From positions 43,246 through 107,245 of the forward strand of contig NZ_HG326655.1 in assembly GCF_000308295.2 (NCBI RefSeq): 64,000 bases of DNA, written 5' to 3'. The first letter of the stretch is position 1, and the number at the start of each line of letters is the position of its first letter. Under the pieces are notes generated by a model. That model was not told the DNA's origin and did no database searches. It was given only the letters and a program-made list of their open reading frames with translations. The DNA comes from Afipia birgiae 34632. GTDB lineage: Bacteria > Pseudomonadota > Alphaproteobacteria > Rhizobiales > Xanthobacteraceae. Positions 59,439 through 64,000 of this stretch are shown piece by piece. Both the position numbers and the translations under genes were made by a program.

Positions 59439-61046
59439 ATGGCGGACACGTTCGATTACGTGGTTGTGGGTGCAGGCTCAGGCGGCTGCGCCGTCGCAAG
59501 CCGCCTTTCCGAGGATCCCAATGTCTCTGTCGCGCTGCTGGAAGCCGGCGGCCGCGACGACAACTGGGTCGTTACCACGCCCGGCGCGCTGATTCTGATG
59601 GTCTCAGGCCCGGTGAACAACTGGGCGTTCAACACCGTGCCGCAGCCCGGCCTCAACGGCCGCATCGGTTATCAACCGCGCGGCAAGGGCCTCGGCGGAT
59701 CTTCGTCCATCAACGCGATGTGCTACATCCGCGGCCACAGGGCGGACTACGATCGCTGGGCTTCGCTCGGCAACACCGGCTGGTCCTATGCGGACGTGCT
59801 GCCCTACTTCAAGCGCTCCGAAGACAACAGCGAACTCGACGGCTTCTATCACGGCCAAGGCGGCCCGCTCAGCGTCACCAAGCTGCAAACCGACAACCCG
59901 GTTCAGGACATCTACCTGCAGGCCGCGCGCGAAGCGCAGTTCCGGATCAATGAGGATTTCAACGGCGAGGAACAGGAAGGCCTCGGCGTCTATCAGGTCA
60001 CGCAGAAGAACGGCGAACGCTGGAGCGCCGCGCGCGGCTACATCCATCCCTTCATGGAGACGCGCAAGAACCTGCACGTGATCACCGGCGCCCACGCCAC
60101 GCGCATCCTGTTCGAGGGCAAGCGCGCAGTTGGCATCGAGTATCGTCAGGGCAAGGACACGAAGCAGGTCCGCGCACGGCATGAAGTCATCCTCGGCCTC
60201 GGCGCATTTCAGACCCCGCATCTGCTGATGCTGTCCGGTGTCGGAGATCAATCCGAACTCGCCAGGCATGGCATCGCACCGGTCCATCATCTGCCGGGGG
60301 TCGGCAAGAACCTGCACGATCACCCCGATTTCGTGTTCGGCTTCCGCTCCGACAATCCGAACTTCACCGGCCTGACATTTCAAGGCATCAAGCGGATCAT
60401 CAAATCGATCTTCCAGTATCGTCGCGAACGCCGCGGCCCGATGACCTCGAACATCGCCGAATGCGGCGGGTTTCTCAAAACCCGCCCCGATCTGGATTTG
60501 CCGGACATTCAACTGCACTTCTGCATGGCGGTAGTAAACAACCACGGCCGCACGCCATTTTTCGGAAGCGGCTTTTCGTGCCACGTCTGCCTGCTGCGGC
60601 CGAAAAGCCGCGGCAGCGTCTGGTTGCAGAGCGCCGATCCGATGCAGCCGCCCGCCATTGATCCAAATTTCTTCGGCGATCCGGCCGATCTCGAGGCCAT
60701 GGTCGCCGGCTTCAAGACAACAAAGCGCCTGCTCGATGCACCCGCGCTGAAGGCTATTCAAACGTCCGACGCATTCACCGCCGGCGTGGAATCCGACGAC
60801 GACATCCGCAATGCTTTGCGCGCGCGGACCGACACGGTCTATCACCCGGTCGGCACCTGCAAGATGGGCGTCAACGACCCGATGGCCGTGGTCGATCCCA
60901 CGCTCAAGGTGTACGGCATCGAGGGCCTGCGGATCGCGGATGCATCGATCATGCCCGAGGTGATCGGCGGCAATACCAACGCACCGACCATCATGATCGG
61001 CGAGAAGGCTGCCGACATGATCAAGGCAGAGATGCGCCTGCATTGA
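59439..61046 (+). CDS. GMC-family flavin oxidoreductase (choline dehydrogenase-like)
   Basis: 535 residues. FAD-binding VVVGAGSGGCAVASRLSE at the N-terminus, PRGKGLGGSSSINAM (GMC signature 1) and GAFQTPHLLMLSGVG (signature 2), and the active-site His in VYHPVGTCKMG. It oxidises primary alcohols to aldehydes. ATG at 59439 follows GGGGA with 7 bases spacing; ATGs at 59418 and 59433 are less well placed. Between an aldehyde dehydrogenase and an SDR gene. Electron acceptor not determinable. A long antisense frame on this gene is a codon-bias shadow. Confidence 0.9.
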   Translation: MADTFDYVVVGAGSGGCAVASRLSEDPNVSVALLEAGGRDDNWVVTTPGALILMVSGPVNNWAFNTVPQPGLNGRIGYQPRGKGLGGSSSINAMCYIRGHRADYDRWASLGNTGWSYADVLPYFKRSEDNSELDGFYHGQGGPLSVTKLQTDNPVQDIYLQAAREAQFRINEDFNGEEQEGLGVYQVTQKNGERWSAARGYIHPFMETRKNLHVITGAHATRILFEGKRAVGIEYRQGKDTKQVRARHEVILGLGAFQTPHLLMLSGVGDQSELARHGIAPVHHLPGVGKNLHDHPDFVFGFRSDNPNFTGLTFQGIKRIIKSIFQYRRERRGPMTSNIAECGGFLKTRPDLDLPDIQLHFCMAVVNNHGRTPFFGSGFSCHVCLLRPKSRGSVWLQSADPMQPPAIDPNFFGDPADLEAMVAGFKTTKRLLDAPALKAIQTSDAFTAGVESDDDIRNALRARTDTVYHPVGTCKMGVNDPMAVVDPTLKVYGIEGLRIADASIMPEVIGGNTNAPTIMIGEKAADMIKAEMRLH

Positions 61047-61157
61047 TTGCACACCCCGCACAGATCAGGCATGACGGCGCATGCTATCCGACGCCGCCGA
61101 AGGCCGTATGATCGGTCCTCGACGGAACAAAAAACCAGCAAGAACGGGAGTAACGCA

Positions 61158-61943
61158 GTGGATCTCGGAATTTCAGGACGGCGCGCGATTGTATGCGCAG
61201 CAAGCAAGGGATTGGGCCGCGCCTGCGCGATTGCGCTGGCCAATGAAGGCGTCCATGTCACGATCACGGCACGCGGCGCGGAAGCGCTTGCCAAGACCGC
61301 GGCTGACATTCGCAAGGCCAGCCCTAAGGTGACGGTGACGGAAGTCGTCGGCGACATCACTACACCGGCCGGCCGTGAAGCCGCACTGAAGGCCTGTCCC
61401 GATCCGGATATCCTGATCAACAATGCCGGCGGCCCGCCGCCCGGCGACTTCCGCAACTGGACCCGTGACGACTGGATCAAGGCGATCGACGCCAACATGC
61501 TGACGCCGATCGAACTGATCAAGGCGACAGTCGATGGCATGATGGCGCGCAAGTTCGGCCGCATCGTCAACATCACGTCCGCCGCGGTGAAGGCGCCGAT
61601 CGATATTCTGGGCTTGTCGAACGGCGCACGCAGCGGCCTGACCGGATTCGTCGCCGGTCTGTCGCGCAAGACCGTGATCGCCAACGTCACCATCAACGGC
61701 CTGCTACCGGGTCCGTTCGATACCGACCGCGTTCGCGGACCGATGCTCGAAGCGGCTGCAAAGGCCCAAGGTATCTCGCCTGACGAAGTGCTCAAACAGC
61801 GCATGAAAGCGAATCCTGCAGGACGCTTCGGCGATCCGGAAGAATTCGGCCTCGCCTGCGCGTTCCTTTGCGGCGCCAAGTCCGGCTTCATCACCGGACA
61901 GAACCTGCTGATGGACGGCGGCGCGTTCCCCGGCACGATGTAA
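61158..61943 (+). CDS. SDR-family protein lacking the YxxxK catalytic motif
   Basis: 261 residues. The Rossmann start is AIVCAASKGLGRACAIALAN and NNAGG follows at the usual place. The catalytic serine region is present (RIVNITSAAVKAPI), but where YxxxK should be the sequence reads LGLSNGARSG, without Tyr or Lys. Similar SNGAR-type SDRs exist in this bacterial group, as I recall, so it is a divergent subfamily rather than decay. C-terminal end (FITGQNLLMDGGAFPGTM) normal. GTG start at 61158 with GGGAG upstream; the frame extends upstream without RBS. It follows the GMC gene by 111 bases. Confidence 0.82.
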   Translation: MDLGISGRRAIVCAASKGLGRACAIALANEGVHVTITARGAEALAKTAADIRKASPKVTVTEVVGDITTPAGREAALKACPDPDILINNAGGPPPGDFRNWTRDDWIKAIDANMLTPIELIKATVDGMMARKFGRIVNITSAAVKAPIDILGLSNGARSGLTGFVAGLSRKTVIANVTINGLLPGPFDTDRVRGPMLEAAAKAQGISPDEVLKQRMKANPAGRFGDPEEFGLACAFLCGAKSGFITGQNLLMDGGAFPGTM

Positions 61944-61978
61944 GCGCACGCGTCGCACGCGCGATCCCCGCAACGCAT

Positions 61979-62002
61979 ACCCTCGGGTTTAAACCCGAGG
62001 GT
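61979..62002. terminator. Perfect 24-bp palindrome after the SDR gene
   Basis: ACCCTCGGGTTT (61979-61990) is followed at once by AAACCCGAGGGT (61991-62002). With the middle bases as loop this forms a strong hairpin 35 bases after the stop. There is no T tract, so terminator function is uncertain; it could be an mRNA end or a regulatory dyad. Confidence 0.45.
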
Positions 62003-62036
62003 CACAAACACGTCAAAGCGACCGGGAGCTGGCTTG

Positions 62037-62894
62037 ATGCAATGGACCGTGGGCCGCGTAAAAATCACCAACATCGCGGAAATCGAAGCCACGGGCGGCA
62101 CGCGATTCATTCTTCCGCAGGCAACGCCGGAAGAAGCCCAGAAACTGCCGTGGCTGGTGCCGCACTACGCCAACGCCGAAGGCCGCCTCAGACTCAACGT
62201 GCAGTCGTGGATCGTCGAGACGCCGACAAACAAAATCATCGTCGATACCTGCATCGGAAACGGCAAGACGAACCGGTCCGTCCCGGTCTGGAATGGGCTG
62301 GACAAGCCCTTCCTCGACGATCTGGCCGCGGCAGGTTATCCGGCAGACACGATCGATACCGTTCTCTGCACTCACCTTCACGTCGATCACGTCGGCTGGA
62401 ATACGAAGCTCGACGATGGCAAGTGGGTGCCGACTTTCACCAACGCCCGCTACCTGTTCGGCAAGACCGAATACGACTACTGGGCTGCACACAGTCCTGC
62501 TGGCGAACACAGAGCGGTGTTCGAGGATTCGGTTCAGCCGATCGTCGATGCCGGGCGCGCCGATCTCATCGGCAGCGATCATCGGATTGGCGATGAGGTG
62601 TTCCTGATTGCGACGCCCGGGCACAGCCCGGGCCATATGAGTGTTCTGATCCAGTCCGACGGCAAGCAAGCGCTGCTCACCGGCGATGTCGCACACCACC
62701 CCTGCCAGATGGCACATCTCGACTGGTCATCGACAGCGGATTCCGATCCCGTCCAGTCCATCGAGGCCCGAAAGATGCTGTTTTCGCGCTTCGCGGATAC
62801 GCCCACGCTGGTATTTGGCGGTCACTACGATCCCGGCCACCTCGTCCGCGACGGCGACGCCTTTAAATTGATCGCGGATCGCAATTACGCCTGA
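62037..62894 (+). CDS. Metallo-beta-lactamase-fold hydrolase
   Basis: 285 residues. Zinc site THLHVDHVGW (HxHxDH), H in ATPGHSPGHMSV, D in LLTGDVAHHPCQ and H in VFGGHYDPGHLV. It resembles the lactonase/AttM-type (quorum-quenching or gamma-lactone) branch as well as other hydrolases, and the substrate cannot be named. There is no signal peptide, so cytoplasmic. ATG at 62037 with GGGAG 8 bases upstream; a TTG just before it is possible. Part of the catabolic run with the SDR and FAH-family genes. Confidence 0.85.
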   Translation: MQWTVGRVKITNIAEIEATGGTRFILPQATPEEAQKLPWLVPHYANAEGRLRLNVQSWIVETPTNKIIVDTCIGNGKTNRSVPVWNGLDKPFLDDLAAAGYPADTIDTVLCTHLHVDHVGWNTKLDDGKWVPTFTNARYLFGKTEYDYWAAHSPAGEHRAVFEDSVQPIVDAGRADLIGSDHRIGDEVFLIATPGHSPGHMSVLIQSDGKQALLTGDVAHHPCQMAHLDWSSTADSDPVQSIEARKMLFSRFADTPTLVFGGHYDPGHLVRDGDAFKLIADRNYA

Positions 62895-62916
62895 AAATGA
62901 GCGCGCTGCAAAATAA

Positions 62917-62942
62917 AGCGAACTTCGGATTCAGGACACTAG
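62917..62942. repeat. Copy of the dispersed repeat motif
   Basis: AGCGAACTTCGGATTCAGGA followed by CACTAG matches the reverse complement of 6547-6572 (AGCGAACGTCGGATACGGGG then CACTAG) at 21 of 26 bases. It lies in the 126-base gap before the FAH-family gene. Confidence 0.6.
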
Positions 62943-63020
62943 AGGTTGAATTTCACCGCGCCCTGTCGCATGAAACATCCGACCAATGAAACATCGGACA
63001 AGAACGAAAAGGAACTGACT

Positions 63021-63863
63021 ATGAAACTGGTTCGTTATGGCGCCATGGGCCAGGAGAAGCCCGGATTGCTCGACCGTTCGGGCCGCATTCGCGACCTGTC
63101 GGCCCTGGTCAAGGATATCAACGGCGAAGCACTGTCGCCCGCCGGTCTGGCCAAAATCGCCGCGATCGATCCGGCCTCTCTGCCGCTGGTTGACGGCAAT
63201 CCGCGCCTCGGCGCACCAGTCGACAACATCACCAAATTCGTCGCCATCGGCCTGAACTACGCCGACCACGCCGCCGAAGCCGGCATGGCGATTCCGTCCG
63301 AGCCGATCGTTTTCCTCAAGGCCAATACCAGCCTGTGCGGACCGAACGACGCTGTCGAAAAGCCGCGTGAATCCACCAAGCTGGACTGGGAAGTCGAGCT
63401 CGCAATCATCATCGGCACCAAGGCCAAGTACGTCACCGAAGCCGACGCGCTGAAGCATGTCGCAGGCTACGCGGTCTGCAACGACGTCTCGGAGCGCAAC
63501 TTCCAGATCGAGCGCGGCGGACAATGGACCAAGGGCAAGTCCCACGACACCTTCGGTCCCGTTGGTCCATGGCTCGTCACGGCCGATGAAATTCCGGACG
63601 TGCACAAGCTCGGCATGTGGCTCGACGTCAACGGCACCCGCTGCCAGACCGGCTCAACCGCGACCATGATCTTCAACGTTCCGAAGATCATTTCCTATGT
63701 TTCGGGATTGATGACGCTGCATCCCGGCGACATCATCACCACCGGCACACCACCCGGCGTCGGCATGGGCATGAAGCCGCAGAAATTCCTCAACGCCGGC
63801 GATGTCGTCACCCTCGGCATCGACGGTCTCGGCGCGCAGCGTCAGGAAATCGTCGCGGCGTAA
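63021..63863 (+). CDS. Fumarylacetoacetate hydrolase-family protein
   Basis: 280 residues. FAH-family core: FVAIGLNYADHAAEAGMAIP, KLDWEVELAIIIG (metal-binding acidic residues), GYAVCNDVSERNFQ and HPGDIITTGTPPGVG. The family includes fumarylpyruvate hydrolase, 2-hydroxyhepta-2,4-diene-1,7-dioate isomerase and ureidoglycolate lyase-type enzymes. ATG at 63021 has AAAAGGA 7 bases upstream; the in-frame ATG at 62946 has no RBS and precedes the dispersed repeat. It may finish a ring-cleavage or related catabolic route with its neighbours, or act alone. A hairpin follows. Confidence 0.88.
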   Translation: MKLVRYGAMGQEKPGLLDRSGRIRDLSALVKDINGEALSPAGLAKIAAIDPASLPLVDGNPRLGAPVDNITKFVAIGLNYADHAAEAGMAIPSEPIVFLKANTSLCGPNDAVEKPRESTKLDWEVELAIIIGTKAKYVTEADALKHVAGYAVCNDVSERNFQIERGGQWTKGKSHDTFGPVGPWLVTADEIPDVHKLGMWLDVNGTRCQTGSTATMIFNVPKIISYVSGLMTLHPGDIITTGTPPGVGMGMKPQKFLNAGDVVTLGIDGLGAQRQEIVAA

Positions 63864-63878
63864 GTTCATTGCATTGAA

Positions 63879-63905
63879 GGCTCCGGCAGTCGCGCCGGAG
63901 CCCTT
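63879..63905 (+). terminator. Terminator after the FAH-family gene
   Basis: GGCTCCGGC (63879-63887) pairs with GCCGGAGCC (63894-63902), followed by CTTTCATTTC. Good stem, modest T tract. Confidence 0.75.
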
Positions 63906-63931
63906 TCATTTCATCCGCTCAGGATTGCCTC

Positions 63932-64000
63932 ATGAAGCTTGCCTACTCACCGGCGTCCCCGTTCGCGCGGAAGGTTCGCATCGCGGCGATCGAACTCGGC
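63932..64000 (+). CDS. Glutathione S-transferase, N-terminal part (runs off the window)
   Basis: ATG at 63932 opens a frame to the window end: MKLAYSPASPFARKVRIAAI. YSPASPFARKVR is the usual beginning of the thioredoxin-like domain of alphaproteobacterial GSTs, with Ser in the catalytic region. Only 23 residues are seen; the rest lies outside. The RBS is weak (AGGATTG). Confidence 0.8.
   Translation, partial: MKLAYSPASPFARKVRIAAIELG

Noticed and set aside
59604..61061. 485-codon open frame on the minus strand
   Set aside because: Antisense to the GMC oxidoreductase; shadow of codon bias.

Overview
The window is GC-rich, gene-dense chromosomal DNA from an alphaproteobacterium of the order Hyphomicrobiales (Rhizobiales). 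It is most likely a member of the Bradyrhizobium/Rhodopseudomonas/Afipia/Nitrobacter group. The evidence is a SciP (DUF1153) gene beside fliF and flbD, a BA14K-family protein, ornithine decarboxylase with homospermidine synthase, and an initiator tRNA with an A29-U41 pair. The genus cannot be fixed from the sequence alone.

Layout. (1) 1-6000: sciP, then a compact flagellar operon fliF-fliG-fliH-fliN-flbD closed by a terminator. (2) 6-21 kb: mixed housekeeping and envelope genes: SRPBCC proteins, an aminotransferase, a DUF4345 protein, a RecD/Dda-like helicase, a GT-C glycosyltransferase, BA14K, a serine hydrolase, an ArsR-AHSA1 pair, a diguanylate cyclase, an outer-membrane barrel, kdsD and an HxlR/carboxymuconolactone-decarboxylase pair. 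(3) 21.3-28 kb, minus strand: peptidase Dcp, DUF1007, NicO, ferrochelatase, an SPFH protein and NfeD. (4) 28.5-34 kb: a polyamine region with a probable speF leader RNA, ornithine decarboxylase, two Rnk-like proteins and homospermidine synthase. (5) 34-43.8 kb, minus strand: a zinc operon behind a perfect Zur-type palindrome (His-rich peptide, znuC, znuB, znuA, COG0523 GTPase, WD40 protein), then two half-size permeases, crcB, sodB and an MFS carrier. (6) 44.5-56.2 kb: an accessory island, described below. (7) 56.4-64 kb: a PanE-like reductase, the initiator tRNA and a catabolic run of aldehyde dehydrogenase, GMC oxidoreductase, SDR, metallo-beta-lactamase-fold and FAH-family genes, ending in a truncated GST.

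The most interesting part is the island at about 44.8-55.2 kb. A Crp-type regulator is divergent from a 1073-residue class III nucleotide cyclase fused to a STAND ATPase and a TPR-like tail. Beyond it is a minus-strand operon of an atypical cytochrome P450, a multi-spanning membrane protein with duplicated soluble domains (frameshifted here), and a DyP-type peroxidase. The island is bracketed by two small single-span membrane proteins. Each has a perfect TGTGA-N6-TCACA site upstream and the same AGGAGGCTC ribosome-binding region. I read it as a self-contained cAMP-Crp signalling unit coupled to a heme-enzyme operon. The association is visible in the sequence; the function is inference.

Decay is visible in several places. 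A small gene at 44512-44714 needs a frameshift. Two flavin-enzyme genes at 55220-56213 have lost their N-termini at a shared junction. Dispersed palindromic repeats lie in several intergenic spaces.
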